Shown here piece by piece: positions 1 to 8,448 of a stretch of 64,000 nucleotides of DNA (the stretch's first letter is position 1; each line of letters starts with the position of its first letter). The notes under the pieces were generated by a model. It saw only the letters and a program-made list of their open reading frames with translations. It did no database searches and was not told the origin of the DNA. The stretch comes from Actinobacteria bacterium OV450 (lineage in GTDB: Bacteria > Actinomycetota > Actinomycetes > Streptomycetales > Streptomycetaceae): NCBI GenBank assembly GCA_001298555.1, contig LJCW01000108.1:1-64000 (forward strand), given 5' to 3'. The position numbers were made by a program, and so were the translations under genes.

Positions 1-1201
1 CCGGGCCGCTCGCGGGGAACGCCGCCGCGGCTCCGCCGCGAAGGACCGGCTCCTCGGCCGCGGCGGCCGGGCGGGCGCCCGCGCGCAGCGCGACGGCGGT
101 CAGCGGCCCGGCCACGGTCAGCAGCAGCACGCCCAGCACCAGCCCCATGCCCGGGAAGCCGAACGCCTCGGCGAGCAGGCTGCCCGCCACGGGCCCGCAG
201 GCCGTTCCCAGCGAGGAGGCGGCGCCGGCCAGCACCGCCCAGCGGCCGCGCGGGTCCAGGGCCGCCGCGAGGCCGATCACGTACGAGAGGACGACCGGGT
301 ACACCGCGTTCCAGAGGATCTCCCCCGTGGCGAATCCGGCGAGCCCGTCCGCGGCGGACGTCAGCACGATGCAGCCCGCGATGGCCGCGGTGCCCGCGCC
401 GACCGGGACGGCCCGGCCCAGCCGGGCCCCGAAAGCGGAGGCGGCCGTGACGCCGAGCAGGCCCGCGCCCAGTGCCACGGCGAAGACGACGCCCAGGGTG
501 GCCTCGGGCAGCCCGGCCTGCTCGGCGCCGATCCGGCCGCTGACGCCCCACAGGGCCTCCTGGGACAGCGACCAGAACAGCAGGCAGCCCGTGAGCACCG
601 CCCCGGCGCGCGGGTGCGGCGGCCGCCCGGAGCCCCGTACGGAGGGGCCCGGACGGGTCGGGCCGCCGAGGCGGCCGGTCGCCGGCCAGGCCAGGGCCGC
701 GACCAGGGCGATGGCCGCGAACGGCAGCGCGTGCCCGCCGCCCAGGCGCGGCAGGGTCAGGTACAGGACCCCCGCCGTCGCCGAGACGGACAGCAGCCCG
801 AGGGACGAGGTGCGGTGGGGATCGCGCTGTCCGGCGATCCCGGCGGCGGCCACCGCGGTGGCGGTACCGGAGCCGAAGCCGCCGACGACGACGCCCGCGA
901 CCACCAGCGGGAGCATCGCGGTCGAGGCCGCCGTGCCGTAGCCCAGGGCGGCCAGCAGCAGCCCGAGCCGGGCCAGCGGGCGGGGCCCGTGGCGGGGGAT
1001 GCGGGAGGCCAGCGTGAATCCGGCCGTCGCCGAGCCGAGCAGCAGGGCGGTGCCGACGAGCCCGGCCTGAGCGGGGCTCAGCGGAAGGTGCGCGTCGAGC
1101 CGTCCGACGACGGTGGGCAGCAGGTACGAGGCGAGGTATCCGGCGGTGAAGAGGGCCACCAGGGGCCAGGAGGCGGGCGGCGCGGAGGCGTTGTCGGACA
1201 C
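1..1201 (-). CDS. MFS-type transporter, 3' end outside the window
   Basis: Membrane transporter of the major facilitator superfamily; substrate not evident. The frame runs from a GTG at 1201 leftwards off the window, giving about 400 residues: a chain of hydrophobic helices (first one WPLVALFTAGYL) separated by short Arg/Gly-rich loops, with the basic loop SRIPRHGPRP after the second helix where MFS proteins carry their conserved loop. No good Shine-Dalgarno precedes the GTG, so the exact start is uncertain. It is divergent from the sugar kinase gene at 1425 and the two share a 223-bp gap. Family is clear from the helix pattern; role is unknown. Confidence 0.75.
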   Translation of the reverse strand, partial: MSDNASAPPASWPLVALFTAGYLASYLLPTVVGRLDAHLPLSPAQAGLVGTALLLGSATAGFTLASRIPRHGPRPLARLGLLLAALGYGTAASTAMLPLVVAGVVVGGFGSGTATAVAAAGIAGQRDPHRTSSLGLLSVSATAGVLYLTLPRLGGGHALPFAAIALVAALAWPATGRLGGPTRPGPSVRGSGRPPHPRAGAVLTGCLLFWSLSQEALWGVSGRIGAEQAGLPEATLGVVFAVALGAGLLGVTAASAFGARLGRAVPVGAGTAAIAGCIVLTSAADGLAGFATGEILWNAVYPVVLSYVIGLAAALDPRGRWAVLAGAASSLGTACGPVAGSLLAEAFGFPGMGLVLGVLLLTVAGPLTAVALRAGARPAAAAEEPVLRGGAAAAFPASGP

Positions 1202-1424
1202 GGCAGTTCCCGGTGGTGCTCAGGTGCGGCGGAGGATTCCGCGGAACCGCGGCGCCTTTGTCTATCAAGTGGTTCGCGACCCCGAGAAGAGCGGCACGAG
1301 AGTGATGTGCGACACACTGGGTTTTGGCCGTGCCGGGGACGGGCAGGGCTGGCAGCTTTCCACCTGCTTTCCACTCCATGCCCGCTTGCAGAAACGAGCC
1401 TTCGCACCAAACGGGGAGTACACC

Positions 1425-2522
1425 GTGACCAGTCGGGACAGCCGCACCATCCGCAGCGCAGCCGTGGACCCGCTCGGTCCGCTGCGGGACCCCGCCGAAC
1501 CGGGGTTCGACGTCTACCTGACCGGCTCGGTCTTCCTCGACATCATCTTCACCGGCCTCGACTCGGCCCCGGTCCGCGGCACGGAGTCCTGGGCGCGCGG
1601 CATGGGTTCCAGCCCCGGGGGCGTGGCCAACATGGCCACCGCGCTGGCCAGGCTCGGCCTGCGCACCTCGCTGGCGGCGGCGTTCGGCGACGACCACTAC
1701 GGCGAGTACTGCTGGGACGCACTGGAACAGGGCGAGGGCATCGACCTGTCGATGTCGCGGACCATCCCCGGCTGGCACAGCCCGGTCACGGTCTCGATGG
1801 CGTACGAGGGGGAGCGCACGATGGTCTCCCACGGCCACGAGGCGCCGCCCCCGGCGGGCCCCGGGCCGTTCCCGCAGTGCCCGCCGCGCACCCGGGCCGC
1901 CGTGGCCTCCCTGGGGCAGGGGCGGACGGACGCGTGGATCGCGGAGGCGGCGCGGCGCGGGGCGCGGGTCTTCGCGGACGTGGGATGGGACGAGAGCGGC
2001 CGCTGGGACCTGGACGCCCTGGCCGACCTGGAGCACTGCGAGGCGTTCCTGCCGAACGCGGGCGAGGCGATGCGGTACACGCGGACCGAGTGTCCGAGAG
2101 CCGCGGCCCGGGCGCTGGCCGAGAGGGTGCCGGTCGCGGTGGTGACCATGGGAGCGGAGGGCTCGTACGCGGTGGACGGGCGGACCGGTGAGACGGCGGA
2201 GGTCCCCGGGATCGCCGTGGACGCGCTGGACCCGACGGGGGCGGGCGACGTCTACGTGGCCGGCTTCGTCACCGGTGCCCTGGCGGGATGGCCGCTGGCG
2301 GACCGGCTGGCCTTCGCGGGCCTGACGGCGGCCCTCTCGGTCCAGGAGTTCGGCGGCTCCCTGTCGGCCCCTGGCTGGCCCGAGGTGGCCCACTGGTGGC
2401 GCACGGCCCCCGAGGACCTGCGGCCGCGCTACGCCTTCCTGGACGCACTGGTCCCCCCGGGTACGGAGCCGGCCTCCCGGCGCCGGGCGGTCCCGACCAT
2501 CGGCTTCCGCCACCCGGTCTGA
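1425..2522 (+). CDS. PfkB-family carbohydrate kinase
   Basis: Predicted cytoplasmic ATP-dependent sugar or nucleoside kinase of the ribokinase/PfkB family, 365 residues. The N-terminal family signature is seen as GSSPGGVANMATALARLG, and the C-terminal signature as DPTGAGD at residues 269-275, whose final Asp is the catalytic base and whose GAGD forms the anion hole. The GTG at 1425 is chosen because GGGGAG lies just upstream; an open frame continues further 5' but without a start of comparable quality. A GC hairpin at 2528-2555 terminates it. Substrate (fructose, ribose, adenosine, or other) cannot be told from sequence alone, and the neighbours do not help. Confidence 0.85.
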   Translation: MTSRDSRTIRSAAVDPLGPLRDPAEPGFDVYLTGSVFLDIIFTGLDSAPVRGTESWARGMGSSPGGVANMATALARLGLRTSLAAAFGDDHYGEYCWDALEQGEGIDLSMSRTIPGWHSPVTVSMAYEGERTMVSHGHEAPPPAGPGPFPQCPPRTRAAVASLGQGRTDAWIAEAARRGARVFADVGWDESGRWDLDALADLEHCEAFLPNAGEAMRYTRTECPRAAARALAERVPVAVVTMGAEGSYAVDGRTGETAEVPGIAVDALDPTGAGDVYVAGFVTGALAGWPLADRLAFAGLTAALSVQEFGGSLSAPGWPEVAHWWRTAPEDLRPRYAFLDALVPPGTEPASRRRAVPTIGFRHPV

Positions 2523-2527
2523 GCCGG

Positions 2528-2555
2528 CCCGCCCCCGGCGGGGGCCGGGGGCGGG
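2528..2555 (+). terminator. intrinsic terminator after the PfkB kinase gene
   Basis: Perfect 12-bp inverted repeat (left arm CCCGCCCCCGGC) with a GGGG loop, starting 5 bp after the stop codon and followed by GAAAACCCC rather than a U-run, as is usual in Streptomyces. Confidence 0.7.
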
Positions 2556-2663
2556 GAAAACCCCTCGGGGATGGTCCGGCGGAGTCGTACCCTTGGTACT
2601 CCGGAGGTCGTCGATCGGCGAGGCCCCTCAGCGGGAGGTATGTGCAGGCCACAGTGCCGGCCC

Positions 2664-3707
2664 ATGACTCAGACACCCACAGCCCAGACACCGGCGCCGG
2701 GGCAGGCGCGAGCCCACTTCACCGTTCCGGCCAGGCACCCGATGGTCGCGGTGCTCGGCTCGGGTGACGCCCTGTTGCGCGTGATCGAGAGGGCCTTCCC
2801 GAAGGCCGACATCCATGTTCGGGGCAATCAGGTCAGCGCGGTCGGAGACGCGGCGGAAGTCGCCCTGATCCAGCGCCTGTTCGACGAGATGATGCTGGTG
2901 CTCCGCACCGGGCAGCCGATGACGGAGGACGCAGTGGAACGCTCGATCGCCATGCTCAAGGCGAGCGGCAACGGCAACGGCCCGGACGAGACGCCCGCAG
3001 AGGTGCTCACCCAGAACATCCTCTCCAGCCGCGGCCGCACCATCCGCCCCAAGACCCTCAACCAGAAGCGGTACGTCGACGCGATCGACAAGAACACGAT
3101 CGTGTTCGGAATCGGCCCCGCCGGTACCGGCAAGACGTACCTCGCCATGGCCAAGGCGGTCCAGGCCCTCCAGTCCAAGCAGGTCAGCCGCATCATCCTG
3201 ACCCGCCCCGCCGTCGAGGCGGGAGAGCGGCTCGGCTTCCTGCCGGGCACGCTCTTCGACAAGATCGACCCCTACCTGCGCCCGCTGTACGACGCGCTGC
3301 ACGACATGATCGACCCGGATTCGATCCCCCGCCTCATGGCCGCGGGCACGATCGAGGTCGCGCCGCTGGCGTACATGCGCGGCCGCACCCTCAACGAGGC
3401 GTTCGTCGTGCTCGACGAGGCGCAGAACACGACCACCGAGCAGATGAAGATGTTCCTGACCCGCCTCGGGTTCGATTCGAAGATCGTCATCACGGGTGAC
3501 ATCACCCAGGTCGACCTTCCGGGCGGCGCCAAGTCCGGTCTGCGCCAGGTCCAGGCGATCCTCGAAGGGGTCCCCGACATCCACTTCTCGCGGCTCACGT
3601 CCGAGGATGTCGTCCGGCACAAGCTGGTCGGCCGTATCGTCGATGCGTACGAGAAGTACGACGACAGCCAGGACGACCGGTCCCGGAACGGCTACCAGCG
3701 GAAGTAG
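2664..3707 (+). CDS. phoH: PhoH-family ATPase
   Basis: PhoH-like P-loop ATPase of 347 residues, a family linked to RNA metabolism and commonly encoded next to ybeY. Walker A is GPAGTGKT at about residues 151-158 and Walker B is VVLDEAQN at about 248-255, followed by the family's [15 protein letters not shown] segment. The ATG at 2664 gives the N-terminus [10 protein letters not shown]; an in-frame ATG at 2640 is possible, but its GGGAGG sits only one base away. It heads a compact run with ybeY (13-bp gap), the CNNM gene and a YjbR gene. The in vivo substrate of PhoH proteins is not established, so only the ATPase class is asserted. Confidence 0.93.
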   Translation: MTQTPTAQTPAPGQARAHFTVPARHPMVAVLGSGDALLRVIERAFPKADIHVRGNQVSAVGDAAEVALIQRLFDEMMLVLRTGQPMTEDAVERSIAMLKASGNGNGPDETPAEVLTQNILSSRGRTIRPKTLNQKRYVDAIDKNTIVFGIGPAGTGKTYLAMAKAVQALQSKQVSRIILTRPAVEAGERLGFLPGTLFDKIDPYLRPLYDALHDMIDPDSIPRLMAAGTIEVAPLAYMRGRTLNEAFVVLDEAQNTTTEQMKMFLTRLGFDSKIVITGDITQVDLPGGAKSGLRQVQAILEGVPDIHFSRLTSEDVVRHKLVGRIVDAYEKYDDSQDDRSRNGYQRK

Positions 3708-3720
3708 AACCCAGCGCACC

Positions 3721-4218
3721 ATGTCGATCGACGTCAACAACGAGTCCGGAACCGAGGTCGACGAGCGGGCGATCCTCGACATCGCCCGCTACGCGCTCGC
3801 CCGGATGCGGATCCACCCGCTGTCCGAGCTCTCCGTCATCGTCGTCGACGAGGACGCCATGGAGCAGCTCCACATCCAGTGGATGGACCTGCCGGGCCCC
3901 ACCGACGTCATGTCCTTCCCGATGGACGAGCTCCGTCCGCCGTCGAAGGACGACGAGGAGCCCCCGCAGGGCCTCCTCGGCGACATCGTGCTCTGCCCCG
4001 AGGTGGCGAAGAAGCAGGGTGAGGAAGCCCCGACGCAGCACTCCATGGACGAGGAGCTCCAGCTCCTGACCGTCCACGGGGTGCTGCACCTGCTCGGCTA
4101 CGACCACGAGGAGCCGGACGAGAAGGCCGAGATGTTCGGCCTCCAGGCGGCCATCGTCGACGGCTGGCGCGGTGAGCGCGGCCTGACCGGTCCGTCCCCG
4201 GCCCCGACCGTCTCGTGA
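3721..4218 (+). CDS. ybeY: Endoribonuclease YbeY (rRNA maturation factor)
   Basis: Zinc-dependent endoribonuclease YbeY, 165 residues, involved in 16S rRNA 3'-end maturation and ribosome quality control. The metal-binding motif H-x3-H-x5-H is visible as [11 protein letters not shown] at residues 119-129, and the conserved [10 protein letters not shown] segment precedes it. The length fits the family. It starts 13 bp after phoH, and its stop codon overlaps the GTG of the CNNM gene (GTGA), implying translational coupling. The phoH-ybeY pairing is widespread in bacteria, which supports both calls. Confidence 0.96.
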   Translation: MSIDVNNESGTEVDERAILDIARYALARMRIHPLSELSVIVVDEDAMEQLHIQWMDLPGPTDVMSFPMDELRPPSKDDEEPPQGLLGDIVLCPEVAKKQGEEAPTQHSMDEELQLLTVHGVLHLLGYDHEEPDEKAEMFGLQAAIVDGWRGERGLTGPSPAPTVS

Positions 4219-5519
4219 CCGCCCCGCAGCTGATCACCGGCGCGGTGCTGCTGGTGGTGGTGGCCTGGTTCGCGGCGTGCGCCGAGTCCGGGATCGCCCG
4301 GATCTCCAGCTTCCGCGCCGAGCAGGCCGTACGGGAGGGCCGGCGCGGCAGCGAGAAGCTCGCGCAGGTCGCCGCCGACCCCACCCGCTACCTCAACGTG
4401 GCGCTGCTCGTGCGGGTCACCTGCGAGATGGCCGCGGGGGTGCTCGTCACGTACGTCTGCCTCGACGAGTTCGGCGACAACTGGAAGGCGCTGCTCGTCG
4501 CGATCGCGGTGATGGTGCTGGTGTCCTTCGTGGCGGTGGGGGTCTCCCCGCGCACCATCGGCCGCCAGCACCCCCTCAACACGGCGACGGCGGCCTCGTA
4601 CGTCCTGGTCCCGCTCGCCCGCGTCATGGGGCCCGTCCCGCAGCTGCTGATCCTCATCGGCAACGCGCTCACGCCCGGAAAGGGTTTCCGCAAGGGGCCG
4701 TTCGCCTCCGAGGCCGAGCTGCGCGCGATGGTCGACCTCGCGGAGAAGGAGTCGCTGATCGAGGACGAGGAGCGCCGGATGGTGCACCAGGTCTTCGAGC
4801 TCGGCGACACGCTGGTGCGCGAGGTCATGGTGCCCCGCACCGACCTGGTCTGCATCGAGCGGTACAAGACGGTCCGTCAGGCGACCACGCTCGCCCTGCG
4901 GTCGGGTTTCTCGCGCATCCCGGTGACCGGGGAGAACGAGGACGACATCGTCGGCATCGTGTACCTGAAGGACCTGGTCCGCAAGACGCACATCAGCCGG
5001 GACGCGGAGGCCGACCTGGTCACGACGGCGATGCGGCCGGCGGTGTTCGTCCCGGACACCAAGAACGCGGGCGATCTGCTGCGCGAGATGCAACAGGTGC
5101 GCAACCACGTGGCCGTGGTCATCGACGAGTACGGCGGCACGGCGGGCATCGTCACCATCGAGGACATCCTCGAAGAGATCGTCGGCGAGATCACCGACGA
5201 GTACGACCGCGAACTCGCCCCCGTCGAGGACCTGGGCGAGGACCGCTACCGGGTGACGGCGCGCCTGGACATCACCGACCTCGGCGAGCTGTTCAAGGTC
5301 GAGGACTTCGACGACGAGGACGTGGAGACGGTCGGCGGGCTGCTGGCGAAGGCGCTGGGCCGGGTGCCGATCGCGGGCGCCTCGGCGCTCGTGGAGCTGC
5401 CGGACGGGCGGCCGCTGAGGCTGACGGCCGAGTCCCCGGCGGGCCGCCGGAACAAGATCGTGACCGTGCTCGTGGAGCCGGTGGCTCCGGTGGCCGGCGA
5501 GGGCGGGGAGGGCGCATGA
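4215..5519 (+). CDS. CNNM/CorC-type membrane protein with CBS pair
   Basis: Haemolysin-C-like/CNNM transporter-associated protein, 434 residues, a family implicated in Mg2+/Co2+ efflux. Order of parts: an N-terminal membrane domain (DUF21, about residues 1-170, opening [20 protein letters not shown]), two CBS domains (about 190-315, including [11 protein letters not shown] and [13 protein letters not shown]), and a C-terminal CorC/HlyC domain (about 340-425). The GTG start overlaps the ybeY stop codon by 4 bp, and its own stop overlaps the next ATG (ATGA), so this is a translationally coupled run. The transported ion is inferred from the family only. Confidence 0.92.
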   Translation: MTAPQLITGAVLLVVVAWFAACAESGIARISSFRAEQAVREGRRGSEKLAQVAADPTRYLNVALLVRVTCEMAAGVLVTYVCLDEFGDNWKALLVAIAVMVLVSFVAVGVSPRTIGRQHPLNTATAASYVLVPLARVMGPVPQLLILIGNALTPGKGFRKGPFASEAELRAMVDLAEKESLIEDEERRMVHQVFELGDTLVREVMVPRTDLVCIERYKTVRQATTLALRSGFSRIPVTGENEDDIVGIVYLKDLVRKTHISRDAEADLVTTAMRPAVFVPDTKNAGDLLREMQQVRNHVAVVIDEYGGTAGIVTIEDILEEIVGEITDEYDRELAPVEDLGEDRYRVTARLDITDLGELFKVEDFDDEDVETVGGLLAKALGRVPIAGASALVELPDGRPLRLTAESPAGRRNKIVTVLVEPVAPVAGEGGEGA

Positions 5520-5869
5520 CGCCGGCGGAGCTGCGTGCGTTCTGCCTGGGTTTCAACGCGGCGGTGGAGGAGTTCCCCTTCGGCCCGGAAACCTCGGTGT
5601 TCAAGGTGCTCGGCAAGATGTTCGCGCTGTCCGCGCTGGACGGGGACCCGCTGAGCGTGAACCTCAAGTGCGAGCCGGAGCAGGCGGTACGGCTGCGGGC
5701 GGAGCACGACGCGGTCGCGCCGGGCTGGCACATGAACAAGCGGCACTGGAACACGGTGACGGTCGGCGGGCTGCCGGACGCGCTGGTACGGGAGCTGATC
5801 GAGGACTCGTACGACCTGGTGGTCGCGGGGCTGCCGAGGGCGGAGCGGCTGCGGCTCGACCGGCCGTGA
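5516..5869 (+). CDS. MmcQ/YjbR-family protein
   Basis: Small cytoplasmic protein of 117 residues with the YjbR/MmcQ fold: the conserved core FPFGPETSVFKVLGKMFAL, then SVNLKCEPEQAVRLR, then PGWHMNKRHWNTV, ending in a helix LIEDSYDLVV. The family has a DNA-binding-like double-wing fold, but no function is established. It starts at the ATG overlapping the stop codon of the CNNM gene (ATGA), so it is the fourth cistron of the phoH run. Confidence 0.88.
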   Translation: MTPAELRAFCLGFNAAVEEFPFGPETSVFKVLGKMFALSALDGDPLSVNLKCEPEQAVRLRAEHDAVAPGWHMNKRHWNTVTVGGLPDALVRELIEDSYDLVVAGLPRAERLRLDRP

Positions 5870-5960
5870 CTTCCGCGCGTCCAAGATCCGCGGGGGACGC
5901 GGGGGACGCAGGGGAGAGCGCCTCGGCAGGGTCGTTGCACGGCCCCGTCGAGGCGCTCCA

Positions 5961-5966
5961 TATGCT
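5961..5966 (+). promoter_or_regulatory. -10 element of a leaderless transcript (deaminase-like gene)
   Basis: TATGCT lies exactly 7 nt before the ATG at 5974 and there is no Shine-Dalgarno, so transcription would begin at or next to the start codon. The matching -35 is weak (TTGCAC, spacing 20). Confidence 0.4.
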
Positions 5967-5973
5967 TTCGACC

Positions 5974-6330
5974 ATGACCGACACCACCGGGATCAACCCC
6001 GAGGACAGCAAGATCATCACGCTGGCGCGCAGCGCCCGGGCCCGCAACGGGGTGCCCGAGGGCGCCGCGGTGCGGGACGAGACGGGCCGCACCTACGTCG
6101 CCGGGACGGTGGACCTGGAGTCCCTCAAGCTGAGCGCCCTGCAGACGGCGGTCGCGATGGCGGTGGCGAGCGGGGCCGAGTCCCTGGAGGCCGCGGCCGT
6201 GGTCAGCTCGGCGGAGGCCGTGGCCGACGCCGACCGCGCGGCGGTCCGCGACCTGGGCGGCCCGGCCACGCCGGTCCTCCTGGCGGCCCCGGACGGCACC
6301 CTCAAGGCCACGGTGCCGGCCGGCTCCTGA
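5974..6330 (+). CDS. Cytidine-deaminase-fold protein lacking all zinc ligands
   Basis: Protein of 118 residues resembling cytidine deaminase in outline (AAVRDETGRTYVAGTVDL, then LSALQTAVAMAVASGA) and usually annotated so in actinomycetes, where it accompanies era. The catalytic features are absent: the position of the usual CAE motif reads SALQ, no PCxxC follows, and the whole protein contains no Cys and no His. Zinc-dependent deamination is therefore not possible by the known mechanism. The ATG at 5974 is preceded by TATGCT at 7 nt and no Shine-Dalgarno, so it may be leaderless. A structural, binding or regulatory role is a guess. Confidence 0.85.
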   Translation: MTDTTGINPEDSKIITLARSARARNGVPEGAAVRDETGRTYVAGTVDLESLKLSALQTAVAMAVASGAESLEAAAVVSSAEAVADADRAAVRDLGGPATPVLLAAPDGTLKATVPAGS

Positions 6331-6382
6331 CCCCGCCCGGCCCCGGCCCGCCGCTGTTCCCGCCCGTCGCTGGTCCCGCCGT

Positions 6383-6426
6383 CGGCCTGCGCGCCCGGCC
6401 TGCGCGCCCGTCGGCCTGCGCGCCCG
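6383..6426. repeat. three direct copies of a 15-bp repeat
   Basis: CGGCCTGCGCGCCCG occurs at 6383-6397, 6396-6410 and 6412-6426, immediately next to the stop codon of the methyltransferase gene. It looks like slippage-type expansion; no function is evident. Confidence 0.7.
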
Positions 6427-6428
6427 CG

Positions 6429-7085
6429 TCAGTCCGCGCGCCAGACCAGGGTGTAGCGCCAGAAGAGCCTGCGGCGCAGCCGCGCGCCCGGCAGGACGGC
6501 CCGGGCCTCCCGGACGACGGCCCGGAAGCCCATGTTCGCCGGACGGGTCGGGGCGGTCATCGAGGGCGGCCGCGGAGCCGTACGCCCCTTGTTCCTGATC
6601 CAGCCCAAGGCGGCGTTGAGCGGGATCGCGACCGCGCCGAGCAGGTGGTCGCCCGGCGTCTGCGCCTGCGCGAGTCCGACGACGACCAGGGTTCCGCCGG
6701 GCGCCAAGTGCCTCCGCAGGAGCCGCAGGGCCCCGCCGAACGGCAGGTGGTGGACGGTGGCCACGCAGGTGATCACGTCGTACGGCCCGGGCGGCAGCCC
6801 CGTCATCGCGTCCGCGACGCAGAACGTCACCGCGGCGCCCGGCGCCGTCAGTTCCCGCGCCCGGGCGACGATCGCCGCATCGGCGTCGACCGCGTCCACC
6901 GCCCCGGCCCGGCCGGCCAGGAGCCGGGCCAGGTCACCGCTGCCCGAGCCCACGTCCAGTGCCCTGCCGAACCGCGCGGGCAGCTGCCGCAGGATCCAGC
7001 GGTGGTAGTGGGCGTTGTGGTCCCACGGGTGGGCGTCGTTGAACCGGCCGATCGCCTCCAGGGCGCGCCGCGTCACCGTCCTCAT
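6429..7085 (-). CDS. Class I SAM-dependent methyltransferase
   Basis: Methyltransferase of 218 residues using S-adenosylmethionine. Motif I is LDVGSGSGDL at about residues 43-52, the acidic residue ending the second strand is in VDAVDAD, and the motif IV region is YDVITCVATVHHLPFG. The substrate cannot be deduced. Its ATG overlaps the stop codon of the MFS gene upstream (ATGA), so the two are co-translated and may act together. Together they lie between the phoH run and era on the opposite strand. Confidence 0.85.
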   Translation of the reverse strand: MRTVTRRALEAIGRFNDAHPWDHNAHYHRWILRQLPARFGRALDVGSGSGDLARLLAGRAGAVDAVDADAAIVARARELTAPGAAVTFCVADAMTGLPPGPYDVITCVATVHHLPFGGALRLLRRHLAPGGTLVVVGLAQAQTPGDHLLGAVAIPLNAALGWIRNKGRTAPRPPSMTAPTRPANMGFRAVVREARAVLPGARLRRRLFWRYTLVWRAD

Positions 7086-8377
7086 GCAGTGAGTGGATCA
7101 TGCGTGCGGCGGCGGATCACCATGGCCATCAGCGCGGCCATCGCGCACAGCGCGCCCGAGGCGTACCAGACCAGGTCGTACGAGCCGAAGGCGTCGCGGG
7201 CCAGGCCGCCCAGGAAGGCGACCAGCGCCGCACCCACCTGGTGCGAGGCCAGGACCCAGCCGAAGACGATCGCGCTGTCGTCCCCGTAGTGCTCGCGGCA
7301 GAGTGCGATGGTCGGCGGGACGGTCGCGACCCAGTCCAGCCCGTAGAAGACGATGAAGAAGACCATCGGCGGGTGCACGGACGGCGCCAGCAGCACCGGC
7401 AGGAACATCAGCGAGATCCCGCGCAGCGCGTAGTACACCGCCAGCAGCCGGCGCGCCTCGAAGCGGTCCGTGAACCAGCCGGAGGCGATCGTGCCGACCA
7501 CGTCGAACACGCCGATCACCGCGAGCAGTCCCGCGGCAGCCGTCACCGGCATGCCGTGGTCGTGGGCCGCCGGCACGAAGTGGGTCTTGACCAGCCCGTT
7601 GGTCGAGGCCCCGCAGATCGCGAAGGTGCCCGCGAGCAGCCAGAAGGGGCCGGTCCGGGCCGCCTTGAACAGCACGGTCACCGCCCGGCGCGCCGCACCC
7701 TCGGCCGGCGCGGGCTTCTCGGCATAGGTGCCCCCGTACGGCGCGAGCCCCACGTCGGCCGGGTGGTCGCGCAGCAGCAGCCACACGAACGGGACGACCG
7801 CCAGCGCCGCCAGCGAGACCGTCACGGCCGCCGGACGCCAGCCGTGGTGGACCACCAGCCAGGACAGCAGCGGAAGGAAGATCAGCTGGCCGGAGGCGCC
7901 GGCCGCGGTGAGGATGCCGGTCACGAGCCCGCGCCGCGCGGTGAACCAGCGGTTGGTCACCGTCGCGGCGAAGGCCAGGGCCATGGAGCCGCTGCCCAGG
8001 CCCACCAGTACGCCCCAGAACAGCACCAGCTGCCAGGACGCCGTCATCCACACGGTGGCCACCGTGCCGCCGGATATGACCAGCAGAGCCAGGGCCACCA
8101 CCCTGCGGATGCCGAAACGGTCCATCAGGGCGGCGGCGAAGGGCGCGGTGAGCCCGTACAGCGCGAGGTTCACCGACACGGCGAAGCCGATCGTGCCGCG
8201 CGACCAGTCGAACTCCGCGTGCAGCGGCTCGATGAGCAGGCCGGGGAGTGAGGCGAAGGCCGCGGCGCCGATGATCGTCACGAAGGTGACGACCGCGACG
8301 AACCAGGCGCGGTGAACGCGCCCGGGGGCGACCGGGGCGGGGGCGTGGGGAGCGGGGTGGGGAGCTGTCTGCGTCAC
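7082..8377 (-). CDS. MFS transporter (oxalate/formate or monocarboxylate-type)
   Basis: Twelve-helix MFS permease, 431 residues. The first helix is FVAVVTFVTIIGAAAFASLP, followed by the loop ALMDRFGIRR; a central cytoplasmic loop precedes a second half beginning near GPFWLLAGTFAICG. The arrangement resembles the OFA/monocarboxylate subgroup, but the substrate is inferred only loosely. The start is a GTG at 8377 without a Shine-Dalgarno; a perfect 10-bp-armed palindrome straddles it (8364-8386). It is divergent from a GlxA-type regulator at 8449, a plausible controller. The stop codon overlaps the methyltransferase ATG. Confidence 0.85.
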   Translation of the reverse strand: MTQTAPHPAPHAPAPVAPGRVHRAWFVAVVTFVTIIGAAAFASLPGLLIEPLHAEFDWSRGTIGFAVSVNLALYGLTAPFAAALMDRFGIRRVVALALLVISGGTVATVWMTASWQLVLFWGVLVGLGSGSMALAFAATVTNRWFTARRGLVTGILTAAGASGQLIFLPLLSWLVVHHGWRPAAVTVSLAALAVVPFVWLLLRDHPADVGLAPYGGTYAEKPAPAEGAARRAVTVLFKAARTGPFWLLAGTFAICGASTNGLVKTHFVPAAHDHGMPVTAAAGLLAVIGVFDVVGTIASGWFTDRFEARRLLAVYYALRGISLMFLPVLLAPSVHPPMVFFIVFYGLDWVATVPPTIALCREHYGDDSAIVFGWVLASHQVGAALVAFLGGLARDAFGSYDLVWYASGALCAMAALMAMVIRRRTHDPLTA

Positions 8378-8386
8378 GCAGACAGC
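8364..8386. promoter_or_regulatory. perfect palindrome across the MFS start codon (candidate operator)
   Basis: Arms GCTGTCTGCG and its complement, 10 bp each, separated by TCA, centred on the GTG at 8377 in the 71-bp gap between the divergent MFS and GlxA-type genes. It could be an operator blocking a leaderless transcript, or an RNA hairpin hiding the start codon. Confidence 0.5.
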
Positions 8387-8436
8387 ATCCGGCCACGTGG
8401 ACCCCCGACGACAGTGGCCTGAACGACACCCTTCGA

Positions 8437-8442
8437 TACGAT
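8437..8442 (+). promoter_or_regulatory. -10 element of a leaderless transcript (GlxA-type regulator)
   Basis: TACGAT ends 6 nt before the ATG at 8449 and no Shine-Dalgarno is present, fitting transcription that starts at the codon. No good -35 is visible. Confidence 0.4.
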
Positions 8443-8448
8443 TGGGCC

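Noticed and set aside
2571..2663. Longer N-terminus of PhoH from an upstream start
   Set aside because: The extra 31 codons have no family similarity I recognise and the segment carries promoter-like sequence; ATG 2664 fits known PhoH starts.
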